Of a DNA stretch of 64,000 nt, positions 53,449 to 63,556 are shown piece after piece. This stretch comes from Thiomonas arsenitoxydans. GTDB lineage: Bacteria; Pseudomonadota; Gammaproteobacteria; Burkholderiales; Burkholderiaceae_C. Made by a program: the position numbers and the translations under genes. The notes beneath the pieces were generated by a model. The model had not been told where the DNA came from and ran no database searches. It was given only the letters and a program-made list of their open reading frames with translations. Every line of letters begins with the position of its first letter. Within the stretch, counting starts at the first letter, position 1. Location: the NCBI RefSeq assembly GCF_000253115.1, contig NC_014145.1, forward strand, positions 3,674,779-3,738,778. Direction: 5' to 3'.

Positions 53449-54260
53449 GGCGCCGCTCCTGTGGAGTACCCTTGCGCCTCTTCCACTTCGTCACCCTCGT
53501 CGTTGCCAAGGTAGGCTTCGATCACATCTGGATTGGTCCTAATTTCTTCTGGCGTACCTTCGGCAATCTTGCGTCCAAAATTGATGCAGACGATGCGATC
53601 GGTGACGTTCATGACCACATTCATGTCATGCTCCACCAACAGGATGGAGATGCCCTCATCGCGCATCGACAAAATGGTCTGATTGAGCGCCGACGACTCC
53701 TGATCGTTCAGGCCGGCGGCCGGCTCGTCCAGAATCAGTAGTCTCGGACGTGCAATCAGGGCCCGTGCCAATTCGACGCGGCGCTGCACGCCGTAAGGCA
53801 GGGAGGCGACGTCCTCCTGCGCCAGATGCGCCAAATCCAGACGCTCGAGCAGCGTCATGCTGCGACTGCGAAGATCCTTCTCTTCCCTGCGCTGTGCAGG
53901 CGTAGAAAGCAGCCCCTGCCACCAAGCCTGGTGCGTCTGCAAATGCAGCCCCGCCAAAACATTCGCCAGCACACTCTGCCCATAAAACAAGCGAATTGTC
54001 TGGAATGTGCGAAAGATTCCCCCACGCGCAATCCGGTGAGGTGCCCATCCGGTAATGTCATGGCCCTCCAGAAAAATCTTCCCAGAGCTTGGCTTGTATA
54101 CCCCGGTGATCAGGTTAAAGGCCGTAGTTTTGCCCGCACCATTGGGGCCGATCAAGCCCATGACCTGTCTGTTTTCCACCGTAAAGCTCAGATCAGCGAC
54201 CGCCTGCAGGCCCCCGAAGCGGATACCCACATCCTTGAGTTGCAGCAGCGCCCCACTCAT
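53445..54260 (-). CDS. livG: Branched-chain amino acid ABC transporter ATPase LivG
   Basis: 271 residues. Walker A is GLIGPNGAGKTTAFNLI, then FRTFQTIRLFYGQSVLANVL as in LivG, signature VQRRVELARALIARP (degenerate LSxGxQ, seen as LPYGVQ) and Walker B LLILDEPAAGLND with a canonical switch His in LLVEHDMNVV. It has the longer form typical of LivG and a C-terminal acidic tail. The start overlaps the livM stop (ATGA). Confidence 0.94.
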   Translation of the reverse strand: MSGALLQLKDVGIRFGGLQAVADLSFTVENRQVMGLIGPNGAGKTTAFNLITGVYKPSSGKIFLEGHDITGWAPHRIARGGIFRTFQTIRLFYGQSVLANVLAGLHLQTHQAWWQGLLSTPAQRREEKDLRSRSMTLLERLDLAHLAQEDVASLPYGVQRRVELARALIARPRLLILDEPAAGLNDQESSALNQTILSMRDEGISILLVEHDMNVVMNVTDRIVCINFGRKIAEGTPEEIRTNPDVIEAYLGNDEGDEVEEAQGYSTGAAP

Positions 54261-55192
54261 TTCTGCCCCCGCCGAGGCCAGATGCCTTGGGGGCGCAGCA
54301 CCATCACGACCACCATGGCGATGCCGAATATGAAGTACCGATATTCAGCAAAACTCCGGAATATCTGTGGCACCACAAACATCAAAACCGTACCCAGCAG
54401 CACCCCAGGAATCGAACCCTGCCCTCCAACCAACACAATCGCAAACAGAGTGACTGACTCGGTAAAAACAAACGCACCCGGACTGACAGCAGCCATCAGA
54501 GTAGCGAACAAAGTACCCGCAAAGCCCGCCAGTGCCGCACCCAATGCAAATGCCAGCACCCGATACGCCCTGGCATCCACGCCCATGGTGGTTGCGGCGA
54601 GTTGATCATGCTTTAGGTAATAAAACACTCGCCCCAGATGAGACCGATCCAGATTGCGAATCAAAAGCAGAATCACCGCAAATGCCAGCCAATCCAGCCA
54701 GAATTGCGCATTCTGGCTAGAAAGCGAAAAGCCGAAAAGGCTCGGTACGCCGATTCCAAAAATCCCGTCGGACCCACCTGTCAAATGCCCGAGATTGTTC
54801 CTCAGCGCAAGAACAAAAATTGCGTTGAAGCCGATAGTCGCCACCAGGAGATAATCCCCACGCAATTTCACAATAGGTGCTGCCAGCACCGCTCCAACCA
54901 GCCCCGCAACCAGAATGGCAACAGGCCACGTTGCAAAAATCGGCCAGTTAAAGTGTGTGTTCAATATCGATGTGACATACGCTCCGACACCAAAATACAC
55001 CGCGTGCCCCATATCAAACATGCCAGCTCGCCCCAATACAATATCCTGACTGAGTGCAACAATGGCATACACCGCAAAAAGAGCGGCAATAAATACCCAA
55101 GTCTGATCAAGCACCAAAGGAATTGCCAGCCCAATAGCCCACAATGCCGCCCCTAGCCAGCCGTTACCCAACAACTCTCCTGGCGACTTCAT
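54257..55192 (-). CDS. livM: Branched-chain amino acid ABC transporter permease LivM
   Basis: 311 residues from the ATG at 55192 that overlaps the livH stop (ATGA); the longer open frame lies inside livH. About nine hydrophobic helices; the conserved segments are ALSQDIVLGRAGMFDMGHAVYFGVG, LRGDYLLVATIGFNAIF and the coupling-loop EAA-like stretch near GVDARAYRVLAFALGAALAG. Base composition here (54300-56000) is visibly poorer in G+C than the flanks, with more A- and T-ending codons. Confidence 0.92.
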   Translation of the reverse strand: MKSPGELLGNGWLGAALWAIGLAIPLVLDQTWVFIAALFAVYAIVALSQDIVLGRAGMFDMGHAVYFGVGAYVTSILNTHFNWPIFATWPVAILVAGLVGAVLAAPIVKLRGDYLLVATIGFNAIFVLALRNNLGHLTGGSDGIFGIGVPSLFGFSLSSQNAQFWLDWLAFAVILLLIRNLDRSHLGRVFYYLKHDQLAATTMGVDARAYRVLAFALGAALAGFAGTLFATLMAAVSPGAFVFTESVTLFAIVLVGGQGSIPGVLLGTVLMFVVPQIFRSFAEYRYFIFGIAMVVVMVLRPQGIWPRRGQK

Positions 55193-56094
55193 ACTTTTTC
55201 CGCCACTCGTTCGCCGAGTAGCCCGGTCGGCCGCACCAGCAAGATGCCAATCAACAACGCAAAAGTGATCGCCTCTTGCCAGGAACTGGAAATGAAACCC
55301 GCAGCAAGCGCATTGAAAAGCCCGAGCAACACACCACCAAGCATGGCTCCAGGAATGTTCCCAATTCCACCGATGATGGCGGCGATAAACGCACTCAGTC
55401 CGTAATTCCAACCCATCGTGAAATAAACTTGCCGATAATAAAGGCCGATAAACAGCCCACCAATCGCACCGATGGCCGGACCGATCACGAATACACTGGC
55501 GATCACACGATTCACATTGATGCCCATTAGCCTTGCTGCATCCTGATCACTGGCGGAGGCCCGCATGGCAGTACCAAAACGAGTGTGGTGAACAAACCAA
55601 TAAAGCAAAGCCATCAATAGGGCTGAACCGAGCATGATGAGCACCTGGATCAGATCGATTCGCGCGCCTGCAAACTCCCAGTGCATAGCGGGCAGCAGAT
55701 TACTGGGGAATACCCGAAGCTGGGGCCCCCAGATGATCATGATGCCGTTCTCGATGAAGAGCGACGCTCCTAATGCAGAAACCACGGCCGACAGACGATC
55801 CGCCTTACGCAATGGACGATATGCCGTGAACTCTAGCACCAAGCCAGCAACGCCAACCACCACCGCAGCCAGAATAAATGCCCCAGCGAGCAAAAATAAA
55901 TGGCTTTGTCCTGTTCCCGCACCCATACCCAGCGCAACAAGACCAATATAAGCGCCGAAAATGCAGAGATCCCCATGGGCAAAGTTGATCAACTTGAGAA
56001 TGCCATAAACCATGGTATATCCCAAAGCAATCAAAGCGTAGATGCCTCCCACCGTCAAACCATTGACGATTTGCTGAAGCAATGTTCCAAACAT
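55189..56094 (-). CDS. livH: Branched-chain amino acid ABC transporter permease LivH
   Basis: 301 residues from the ATG at 56094 (MFGTLLQQIVNGLTVGGIY), with AGGAG upstream; the frame is open further but without family match. Eight helices; the standard ALIALGYTMVYGILKLINFAHGD motif and the coupling loop GTAMRASASDQDAARLMGI are present. With LivM it forms the membrane channel. 85 bases separate it from livJ, room for a partial terminator or an internal ribosome site. Confidence 0.94.
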   Translation of the reverse strand: MFGTLLQQIVNGLTVGGIYALIALGYTMVYGILKLINFAHGDLCIFGAYIGLVALGMGAGTGQSHLFLLAGAFILAAVVVGVAGLVLEFTAYRPLRKADRLSAVVSALGASLFIENGIMIIWGPQLRVFPSNLLPAMHWEFAGARIDLIQVLIMLGSALLMALLYWFVHHTRFGTAMRASASDQDAARLMGINVNRVIASVFVIGPAIGAIGGLFIGLYYRQVYFTMGWNYGLSAFIAAIIGGIGNIPGAMLGGVLLGLFNALAAGFISSSWQEAITFALLIGILLVRPTGLLGERVAEKV

Positions 56095-56179
56095 GAAAGC
56101 TACTCCTGTTACAGGCCAGCTGTTCTGGCCTGCACAATCCGTAGCGTTCACGAATTGTGCAGAGGTCTCAATTGTTGTT

Positions 56180-57322
56180 TTACTTAGCTACCGCCGTGGC
56201 TGGATAGGTGATTTTGTATCCGCCACTCGGTGTCACCTCAAAGGCCACATAAGGGCTGCCCGTCCGTTCTCCTACAGAATTCCAGGAAAACGTCCCTGTC
56301 AATCCTTTGAAGTCGTCTAATTTATGCAGAGCCGGTATCAACTTGGCCGGTTCAACACTCTTGATTTTTTCTGCGGTGTACAAAATGGCGCGCAGGCCAT
56401 CTGCGTTGGTCAAGGTAAAAATGCTGGGCGGCTCATGGCCATAGGCGGTCTTGAATTCCGCCAAAAACTCTTTGGCTGCCGGGTAGGGCAGATCTTGCGG
56501 GGCCGGCACATTAATGATGACTGCGCCGGCTGCAGCATTACCCGCAATTTTTGCAAAGGCGACATTCTGGTTGGCGTCCCCGCCCACGAATTTTGCCTTC
56601 ATACCGAGTTGCGCCATTTGCGCCTTCACCAAACCGCCATCGGTGTAATACCCTGAAAAATAAACCACTTGTGGGTTGAGCGCGTTCAGTTTGGTCAATA
56701 CGGGCGTGAAATTCTGCGATCCGGCGTTGATGAACGCTTTATCGAGGACATCAATACCTTCCTTTTTCGAGTCGGCCACAACAGCGTCAGCGAGCCCAGT
56801 TGAAAAACTCGAATGATCCGTCAGCACAGCAATACGCTTGTATCCCATCGCTTTGAAGTAGCCGGCCGTGAACAAGGCCTCGGCGCTGTTGGGCGGGGCG
56901 TTACGAAAGAAAGTCTTGTAACCCCTGGAGGTCAGTTCATCGCTGGTGCCGTCAGAGGTCTGGATGATGTTTGCACGGGCATAAATCGGCTGCGCAGCAA
57001 GGGCTGCCCCACTCGTGTAACTGCCGATAACCGCCAGCACGCCGTCATTGGTCAACTGACGTGCACAAATTGCGGCTGGTGCGGCCTCGCCTTGGTCATC
57101 GCACACCTTCACTTCGAGTTGGTGTCCGAGCAATCCGCCTTTGGCGTTGGTCTGCTTGACGATCAGTTTCACGGCGTCTGCGATGCCCTGCCCTTCGTTG
57201 GCGTACTGACCCGTGATCGGCGCCTGAACACCGATGAGCAAAGGTTTGGCTGCAAACGCTGGGGCCGCTGCAAAAAATAGTGCGGCAACCGTTATGCCTA
57301 ACTGGCGTTTGGTGAGTTTCAT
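56180..57322 (-). CDS. livJ: Branched-chain amino acid ABC transporter substrate-binding protein
   Basis: 380 residues with a signal peptide (MKLTKRQLGITVAALFFAA, cleavage near AFA-AKP). The Peripla_BP_6 fold is clear: LIGVQAPITGQYANEGQGI, AVIGSYTSGAALAA and FFRNAPPNSAEA. It captures leucine/isoleucine/valine or related amino acids in the periplasm. An AGGAG site precedes the ATG. It is the first gene of the livJHMGF operon, so the operon promoter is in 57323-57551. Confidence 0.92.
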   Translation of the reverse strand: MKLTKRQLGITVAALFFAAAPAFAAKPLLIGVQAPITGQYANEGQGIADAVKLIVKQTNAKGGLLGHQLEVKVCDDQGEAAPAAICARQLTNDGVLAVIGSYTSGAALAAQPIYARANIIQTSDGTSDELTSRGYKTFFRNAPPNSAEALFTAGYFKAMGYKRIAVLTDHSSFSTGLADAVVADSKKEGIDVLDKAFINAGSQNFTPVLTKLNALNPQVVYFSGYYTDGGLVKAQMAQLGMKAKFVGGDANQNVAFAKIAGNAAAGAVIINVPAPQDLPYPAAKEFLAEFKTAYGHEPPSIFTLTNADGLRAILYTAEKIKSVEPAKLIPALHKLDDFKGLTGTFSWNSVGERTGSPYVAFEVTPSGGYKITYPATAVAK

Positions 57323-57389
57323 GCGAGTCTCCTGGATATGACATGCCTTGAGGGCTGATGATCACAGGCCTGATCGGAAAAGCGTCGCA

Positions 57390-57409
57390 CGCAAACTTCG
57401 CAGTTTGCG
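57390..57409. repeat. Perfect hairpin upstream of liv operon
   Basis: CGCAAACT-TCGC-AGTTTGCG, an 8-bp stem with a 4-base loop, 68 bases before the livJ start and 143 bases after the coxG-like stop. It may be a regulator site or part of the coxG-like 3' end; no clean T-run follows on either strand. Confidence 0.55.
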
Positions 57410-57551
57410 GTTGCTTCTATACAGACCCATGTGGGGCCATAGGGCTCCGTTTGTCATTCCATCCTATGCCGGGTTTCGCGATCAAACCAGTTGGGGTTGT
57501 AGCAATATGTAACCCAAGGAGTTCCCTATGAACCTCATCCGTAACTGCACT

Positions 57552-58121
57552 TCACCAAGTGCCGTGCAGCCCCCAGTACACGATAAAAACCAGCACCAGG
57601 GTGGATATCGCCCACCCCCAAGGGGGCATCATGCCCCACAGTCGGTCGAGGGCACCGGCGCCGTCGTCCACCGGCAGTTGCCCGCGCATGACCTGATCGA
57701 AGCGGGAGAAAAAGGTTTCCGCCAGACTCTGCGCCGTGCTGTCCACCGTGCCCTTGCCCAGCTGGCCGATGGCGCCGCCCACCTCGGCGGTAGCCTGGTA
57801 GTTCATCTGCGTGCCGCCGTCTGCCGTGGGTTGCAACGCGACCAGGGCGCGGCCCAGGCCAAAACCGGCGCTCCCCGCGTTGCCCTCGAAGCGCAGTACG
57901 TAGCTGTGCGGCGGGTTGGGGTCCTCCAGCGTGAGTGTGCTGCTGAAGCGCGTCTTGAACCCGGCGACCGCCAGCACTTGCACGATCTCGAAATGTCCCG
58001 AACCGGTGTCGGTGATCGATTCGCAACCTGGAATACAGGCTTTGAGCACTTCCGGGCTGTTGAGCGCCTCCCAGGTTTTCTGCGGGCTGGTCGGCAGTAG
58101 CCATTTCCCTTTGACATCCAT
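57552..58121 (-). CDS. CoxG/SRPBCC-family protein with C-terminal membrane anchor
   Basis: 189 residues from the ATG at 58121, preferred because GGAGA lies 5 bases upstream; the ATG at 58133 has none. The CoxG-type SRPBCC pattern is seen: GKWLLPTSPQKTWEALNSPEVLKACIPGCESI, then TLTLEDPNPPHSYVLRFEGN and AQSLAETFFSRFDQVM. The last 25 residues (WGWAISTLVLVFIVYWGL) are a membrane helix. In CO dehydrogenase clusters CoxG recruits the enzyme to the membrane, but no CO dehydrogenase genes are near. Confidence 0.85.
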   Translation of the reverse strand: MDVKGKWLLPTSPQKTWEALNSPEVLKACIPGCESITDTGSGHFEIVQVLAVAGFKTRFSSTLTLEDPNPPHSYVLRFEGNAGSAGFGLGRALVALQPTADGGTQMNYQATAEVGGAIGQLGKGTVDSTAQSLAETFFSRFDQVMRGQLPVDDGAGALDRLWGMMPPWGWAISTLVLVFIVYWGLHGTW

Positions 58122-58355
58122 TTCGGTCTCCATGTCGTCTCACCCAGCCGCCTCGTTCGAATCATCGGACGGCAGACAGGCATATATCAAGACCAGCTTA
58201 TATTCTGTGACTGACGACAGAAGCAAGCTGCGATGCAGCAAAATCGGGAAACTCCTATTCGGGGCATTACCGATCCGCCCGCTTCGGCGCCTTTCTTCCG
58301 CGCTGTTCCAAGGGCCTACACTGATCGGCTCTGGTGTTTCATCGGACGGATAACC

Positions 58356-59366
58356 ATGCAGATCACCGTGCTCGACGACTATCAGGATGCGGTGCGCAAG
58401 CTCGATTGCGCGCAGCAGCTCGACGGTCACGACCTCAAGATATTCAACAACACCGTCAAAGGCGTAGGTCAGCTCAGCGTGCGCCTGCGCGACACCCAGG
58501 CGCTGGTGCTGATTCGCGACCGCACCGTGCTGTCGAGGCAATTGCTGGAAAAGTGCCCCAAGCTGCAGCTCGTGGTGCAGACCGGCCGGATCGGCCCGCA
58601 TGTGGATGTGCAAGCGTGCAGTGATCTGGGCATCGCCGTAGCCGATGGGCAGACCGACCCCGGCGTCACCGCCGAGCTGACCTGGGCGCTGGTGCTGGCC
58701 GCCATGCGGCGTCTGCCGCAGTATGTCGCCAGTCTGAAGCATGGTGCATGGCAGCAGGCCGGGCTGAAGTCGCAGTCGATGCCGCCCAATTTCGGTCTCG
58801 GTCAGCGCCTCGCGGGCAAGACGCTGGGCATCTGGGGCTATGGCCGTATTGGCCAGCGCATTGCGCGGTACGGGCAGGCTTTCGACATGCGGGTTCAGGT
58901 CTGGGGCAGCGAGGCCTCACGCACGCGCGCTGCTGAACAAGGCTTGCTGGCGGCCGAGTCGCGTGAAGCCTTCTTCGCCACCAGCGATGTGCTCAGCCTT
59001 CACCTGCGCCTCACCGACGCCACCCGCCATCTCATCACCCTGGCCGATCTGTCGCTGATGCAACCCACCTCTTTGCTCGTCAACACCGCCCGCCCCGACC
59101 TCCTCGCCCCGGATGCGTTGGTGGCCGCGCTCAATCGCGGCCGGCCGGGTCTGGCGGCGGTCGATGTGTTCGAAGCCGAGCCGATTCTGCAAGGCCATCC
59201 GCTACTGCGACTGGAAAACGCCATCTGCACGCCGCACATCGGCTTTGTCGAGCAAGATCACTACGAGCAGATGTTCGCCCAGGCCTTCCAGACCATCGCC
59301 CAGTTTGCCGCGGGCGATCTGAGCGCGGCGATCAATGCAGGCGATTTATCGCCGCGCCGACCTTGA
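58356..59366 (+). CDS. D-2-hydroxyacid dehydrogenase family protein
   Basis: 336 residues from the ATG at 58356. The NAD-binding motif is TLGIWGYGRIGQRIARYG (GxGxxG near 155). Catalytic residues are seen as Arg in LLVNTARPDLLAP, Glu in VDVFEAEPI and His in ICTPHIGFV. The N-terminal substrate half begins MQITVLDDYQDAVRKLD. Substrate is unknown; glyoxylate, hydroxypyruvate or phosphoglycerate-like acids are possible. It is divergent from the CoxG-like gene and convergent with mnmE, from which it is one base apart. Confidence 0.9.
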   Translation: MQITVLDDYQDAVRKLDCAQQLDGHDLKIFNNTVKGVGQLSVRLRDTQALVLIRDRTVLSRQLLEKCPKLQLVVQTGRIGPHVDVQACSDLGIAVADGQTDPGVTAELTWALVLAAMRRLPQYVASLKHGAWQQAGLKSQSMPPNFGLGQRLAGKTLGIWGYGRIGQRIARYGQAFDMRVQVWGSEASRTRAAEQGLLAAESREAFFATSDVLSLHLRLTDATRHLITLADLSLMQPTSLLVNTARPDLLAPDALVAALNRGRPGLAAVDVFEAEPILQGHPLLRLENAICTPHIGFVEQDHYEQMFAQAFQTIAQFAAGDLSAAINAGDLSPRRP

Positions 59367-59367
59367 T

Positions 59368-60786
59368 TTATTTGCCGATACAGAAACTGGAAAAAATCGC
59401 CCCGAGCAGATCGTCCGGGGTGTATTCGCCGGTGATCGCCATCAGCGCCTGATGCGATAGCCGCAGTTCTTCGGCGAGCAGATCCAGCGGCGCCTGCGCG
59501 TCCAGCTCGATCAGGTGCAAGGCCGCTCCGAGGTGTTGCCCGGTCTGCTCCAGCGCCTGCACATGGCGCTGGCGGGCGATGAACACGCCCTCGCTGGTCG
59601 GCTGCGCCCCTGCCAGTTGCAGCAGCTTGAGACGCAGTTCCTGCAGACCGTCTCCGGTCGCGGCGGAAATCCAGACCGACTCACCGGCCTCCACGCCCCA
59701 TTGCGCCCAGACTTGCGGCAATAGCCGCGCCTGGGCGCCGGTCTCGACGCAATCGCGCTTGTTGAAAACGTGGAGCAGGGGCGCGCCCTTGGGGAGTCCG
59801 CGGGCGATTTCCGCCTCGGCCTGGGCATAGCCCGGCGCCTGCAGACGAGTGAGATCGTGCAGGAACACCACCACATCCGCACCGGCGATGGCGTGCCAAC
59901 TGCGCTCCACGCCGATGCGCTCCACCGCGTCGGCGCTGTCGCGCAGGCCTGCGGTATCGACGATGTGCAAGGGCACGCCCTCGATCTGGATGGTCTGGCT
60001 GACCTTGTCTCGCGTCGTGCCCGCAATGGGCGTAACGATGGCCAGCTCGGCCCCCGCCAATGCGTTGAGCAAGGAGCTCTTGCCCACATTCGGCTGCCCT
60101 GCCAGCACCACCTGGAGTCCTTCGCGCAGCAGTGCGCCCTGCCGCGTCTTGGCCTGCACCTGCTGCAGCGTCTGCTGCAAAGCCTGCAAACGCCGCTGCG
60201 CCTGTGCCTGGCGCAAAAAGTCGATGTCTTCCTCGGGAAAATCGAGCGTGGCCTCGACCAGCAGGCGCAACTCGACCAACTCGGCGGCCAGTGCGCGCAC
60301 CGCCTGCGACAACTCGCCCGCCAGCGCCCGGGTGGCGCTGCGAGCGGCCGCCTCGGTACTGGCCTCGATCAGATCAGCCACACTCTCGGCCTGCGCCAGA
60401 TCGAGTTTGCCGTTCAGAAACGCGCGCCGGGTGAACTCGCCGGGCTGCGCCACCCGCAAGCGTGAAGACGCCCCCAGTTCGAGCAGCCGCGCCAGCAACA
60501 GTTGCAGCACCACCGGCCCACCGTGGATCTGCAGCTCCAGCACGTCTTCTCCGGTGTAGGAATGCGGCGCCGGAAAAAACAGCGCCAGCCCTCGGTCGAT
60601 CACCCCGCCCTGACCATCCCCGAACGGCAGGTAAGTGGCATGACGCGGCAGCAGCACACGGCCTGTGATGGCCTGCGCCAAAGCCCCGAGCGATTTGCCC
60701 GAAGCCCGGACGATGCCCACGGCGCCGCGACCGGGTGCCGTGGCAATGGCCACGATCGGATCGGCGTCTTGCGCCAACAGATTCAT
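59368..60786 (-). CDS. mnmE: tRNA modification GTPase MnmE
   Basis: 472 residues. The N-terminal folate-binding domain starts [19 protein letters not shown]. The G domain is at about 220-380: G1 [17 protein letters not shown]2 [14 protein letters not shown]3 DTAGLRDS and G4 NKRD. The protein ends FCIGK, with the catalytic Cys of the C-terminal CxGK motif. It works with MnmG at 29551-31485. It is the last gene of the leftward rpmH-rnpA-yidD-yidC-mnmE group. Confidence 0.97.
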   Translation of the reverse strand: MNLLAQDADPIVAIATAPGRGAVGIVRASGKSLGALAQAITGRVLLPRHATYLPFGDGQGGVIDRGLALFFPAPHSYTGEDVLELQIHGGPVVLQLLLARLLELGASSRLRVAQPGEFTRRAFLNGKLDLAQAESVADLIEASTEAAARSATRALAGELSQAVRALAAELVELRLLVEATLDFPEEDIDFLRQAQAQRRLQALQQTLQQVQAKTRQGALLREGLQVVLAGQPNVGKSSLLNALAGAELAIVTPIAGTTRDKVSQTIQIEGVPLHIVDTAGLRDSADAVERIGVERSWHAIAGADVVVFLHDLTRLQAPGYAQAEAEIARGLPKGAPLLHVFNKRDCVETGAQARLLPQVWAQWGVEAGESVWISAATGDGLQELRLKLLQLAGAQPTSEGVFIARQRHVQALEQTGQHLGAALHLIELDAQAPLDLLAEELRLSHQALMAITGEYTPDDLLGAIFSSFCIGK

Positions 60787-60829
60787 GGCCGGGCAACCGC
60801 GCGGATCGAATGGGCCTTTGAGTGGGCCT

Positions 60830-62527
60830 TTACTTGGCCGCCGCTGTGGTGTCGGTCAACACACCCACGCCCATCTTCTTGTTGATGAACCACTGCTGCG
60901 CAATCGACGTGGTGTTGTTGGTCAGCCAGTACAACACCAGACCGGCCGGGAAGAAGAAGAACATGATGGAAAACGCCGCCGGCATGATCCACATCAGCCG
61001 CGCCTGCATCGGGTCGGGCGGGGTCGGGTTGAGCTTGACCTGCAGGAAAGACGTAGCCGTCATGATGGCCGGCAGGATGTAGTACGGGTCTTTGGCCGAC
61101 AGATCGTGGATCCACAGAATCCACGGCGCGCCGCGCAGTTCCACGCTCGACAGCAGCACCCAGTACAGCGCGATGAACACCGGGATCTGGATCACGATCG
61201 GCAGGCAGCCGCCCAGCGGATTGATCTTCTCCTTGCGGTACAGCTCGACCATGGCCTGATTCATCTTCGCCTGATCGCCCTTGTACGACTCGCGCAGCGC
61301 GTTGATGCGCGGCCCTACGGCCTTCATGCGCGCCATCGACTTATAGCTCGCCGCCGTCAGCGGGAAGAACGCCAGCTTGATCAGCAGCGTGAGCACGATG
61401 ATCGACCAGCCCCAGTTCTGCACCACTTTGTGGATCATCTCCAGCAGCCAGAAAATCGGCTTGGCCAAAATGGTCACCCAGCCGTAGTCCTTCACCAGCT
61501 CAAGGCCGGGGGCGAGCGCGCCCAGCGTGCTCTCCAACTCAGGGCCGACGAACAGCTTGGCATCGGTGGTGATGCTCTTGCCCGGAGCAATTTGTGACAG
61601 CGGCTGGATCACCCCCACCGCATACAGGTTGTCGCCCAGCTTGCGGGTATAAAGGTCACGCGAGCCTTCATAGGGCTCAGGCACCCAGGCCGAAACGAAG
61701 TAGTGCTGAATCATGGCGACCCAGCCGCTGTCGGCCTTCTTGGGCGCCTCGTTGGTCTTGAGATCCTTGAACTCGAACTTCTGGAATTTGTTGGCGTTGT
61801 CGTAATACGCCGGGCCGGTATAGGTGTGATAGAAGTGCGACTCGTCACCCGCAGGCGTGTTGCCGTCGCGCACGAGCTGCATATACATCTGCGGCGCCAC
61901 CGCGACACTGCCGGTGTTGGTGATGGTGTTCTGCACATTCACCACATAGCTGTCTCGGGTGAAGGTGTAGGTGCGCTCGAGTTTGATGCCGCCCAGATCG
62001 GGCGAGACCAGTTTGACCTGCAGCGTCTTGGCGTTGCCCATGTCGCGCGGGCCAGGCAGCACCGTCATCTCGGTTTCATGGTTGGGAAAATCGCCCCCGA
62101 TCAAGCCCGACTGCGCCATGTATATATTGCTCGGCGTATCGTCGAACAAGATCACGTTCTTGCCCGGCTCGGTGCGGCTCTCATACTTGAGCAGCTTGGC
62201 ATAGACCAGATTGCCGCCGCGCGAAGAAATTTTCACATCCATCAGATCGGTGCGGATGGTGGTGAGCTGGGCCGCGGGAGCGGCGGACGCCGCTGCGACC
62301 GGGGCGGACAGCGGCGCGGTTGCCGCAGCACCGGCGATATTTGGCGGCGTAGCCGCGGTAGGCGCCGCCTGCGGCACTGCGCTGGTCGGCGCGCTGGCGA
62401 CTTGCGCCGGATGGGCCGGTGGCGTTCCGAACAAATCCGTCTCGCCGTTGTAGCGCAGCCAGGAGTTGTACAGAAAAATCATCGACATGGTGAAAACCAC
62501 CCAGAGAACCGAACGGCGGAGATCCAT
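60830..62527 (-). CDS. yidC: Membrane protein insertase YidC
   Basis: 565 residues from the ATG at 62527 ([21 protein letters not shown]). The first helix is followed by an Ala/Pro-rich linker and the large periplasmic beta domain (about 75-345), then the conserved five-helix insertase core: [31 protein letters not shown] (the hydrophilic-groove Arg is probably in this region), [22 protein letters not shown] and [14 protein letters not shown]. It inserts proteins in the inner membrane with or without SecYEG. Confidence 0.97.
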   Translation of the reverse strand: MDLRRSVLWVVFTMSMIFLYNSWLRYNGETDLFGTPPAHPAQVASAPTSAVPQAAPTAATPPNIAGAAATAPLSAPVAAASAAPAAQLTTIRTDLMDVKISSRGGNLVYAKLLKYESRTEPGKNVILFDDTPSNIYMAQSGLIGGDFPNHETEMTVLPGPRDMGNAKTLQVKLVSPDLGGIKLERTYTFTRDSYVVNVQNTITNTGSVAVAPQMYMQLVRDGNTPAGDESHFYHTYTGPAYYDNANKFQKFEFKDLKTNEAPKKADSGWVAMIQHYFVSAWVPEPYEGSRDLYTRKLGDNLYAVGVIQPLSQIAPGKSITTDAKLFVGPELESTLGALAPGLELVKDYGWVTILAKPIFWLLEMIHKVVQNWGWSIIVLTLLIKLAFFPLTAASYKSMARMKAVGPRINALRESYKGDQAKMNQAMVELYRKEKINPLGGCLPIVIQIPVFIALYWVLLSSVELRGAPWILWIHDLSAKDPYYILPAIMTATSFLQVKLNPTPPDPMQARLMWIMPAAFSIMFFFFPAGLVLYWLTNNTTSIAQQWFINKKMGVGVLTDTTAAAK

Positions 62528-62568
62528 ACGCAAATCCTGTTGTAGTGATGCAGAAGTGCCCGATGGCT

Positions 62569-63012
62569 TCAGGGCTTGGGGGTAAACGATGAAGCACTCA
62601 GGGGTGAAGCAGAGGGAAATGAAACCGGGCTTTCCGGCCCCTCAGCGCTGGTACCCGACACGCCAGTCGAGACCGATTCATCAAACTTAGACGCGCTATT
62701 GTGCATGGGCAGCGGTGACACAGCCTGCGCCCCATCTGAAGCAATCGCATCTGACGCTTCGTCCTCTTCCGTCCGTCGGCGCCAGGGCGCCCAGGTGAAA
62801 GCGTCTGGCACCGGCTCATGCCCCCCCTGACACCAGGGCTGGCACCGCAAAATTCTGACCGCGCCTAGATAGCTGCCCGCCGCCGCCCCATGCCGCTCCA
62901 GCGCTTCGATGGTGTATTGCGAACAAGTGGGGTAAAAACGGCATTGCCCGCCCACCCAAGGGCTCAGCAGCAGACGGTACAGCCGTACCAGACCGATCAG
63001 AACAGACTTCAT
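62569..63012 (-). CDS. yidD: Membrane protein insertion efficiency factor YidD, extended C-terminus
   Basis: 147 residues, where 70-90 is usual. The core VRLYRLLLSPWVGGQCRFYPTCSQYTIEAL and ILRCQPWCQGGHEPVPDAF is standard, with the conserved cysteines. From about residue 80 a 65-residue tail rich in Ser, Pro and Glu and apparently disordered is added. The ATG overlaps the rnpA stop (ATGA). YidD helps YidC-dependent insertion; the tail's role is unknown. Confidence 0.93.
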   Translation of the reverse strand: MKSVLIGLVRLYRLLLSPWVGGQCRFYPTCSQYTIEALERHGAAAGSYLGAVRILRCQPWCQGGHEPVPDAFTWAPWRRRTEEDEASDAIASDGAQAVSPLPMHNSASKFDESVSTGVSGTSAEGPESPVSFPSASPLSASSFTPKP

Positions 63013-63470
63013 GCGGCACTTCGCCCAGTCACCACGACGGTGCGTTCGATCCAGCTTTTGAGCAAAGCGTTCACCGCCTGCTGCACATAGGCCAGCAAAG
63101 CCGGTGAACGGGCGCTGCGGAATTCTGCGGGCAATTTACGTGTCAACCGCAGCATCAACACCGGTGCCTGCATCTGTGCCTCGCTCGGCAGCCGCAACTC
63201 ACGCAGCGCCTGGCGCATCACCCGCTTGATCAGATTGCGCCGTACCGCCGGTTTGCAGAACTTTTTCGGAATGACCAGACCAAGCCAGCAGCGCGGCTGG
63301 GCAGAGGCAGGGGCGGCGTCTGGCACCCACTCGGTCGGCGCCGCACGGTAGTGCAGGCGAAATTCAGCCTGTTGCGCGTAGCGCGCAGCAAACATCGCGG
63401 CAAACGCTTCGGGTTGCCGCAACATTTCGAGATGCAGAGTGCCCGATCGCGAGATCGGCTGATCTGCCAT
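63009..63470 (-). CDS. rnpA: Ribonuclease P protein component
   Basis: 153 residues from the ATG at 63470, slightly longer than the usual 115-135; an internal ATG at about 63425 is the alternative. The RNR motif is CKPAVRRNLIKRVMRQALRE, with PRCWLGLVIPKKF before it as the central strand. It binds RNase P RNA and aids 5' maturation of tRNA. It lies 86 bases downstream of rpmH and is translationally coupled to yidD. Confidence 0.93.
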   Translation of the reverse strand: MADQPISRSGTLHLEMLRQPEAFAAMFAARYAQQAEFRLHYRAAPTEWVPDAAPASAQPRCWLGLVIPKKFCKPAVRRNLIKRVMRQALRELRLPSEAQMQAPVLMLRLTRKLPAEFRSARSPALLAYVQQAVNALLKSWIERTVVVTGRSAA

Positions 63471-63556
63471 GACGTCCCCGACTGTCGAAAGATCGATATC
63501 GGCAGCCCGCAAAGCAGCAAGCCGCAGATCGTTCAAACCCAACAGCCCAGCGGATC

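Noticed and set aside
57528..58100. Plus-strand 190-codon ORF with a good AAGGAG ribosome site before its ATG
   Set aside because: After a dozen codons it runs antisense through the CoxG-like gene, which has clear family motifs. The strong site is probably chance or a remnant of another gene start.
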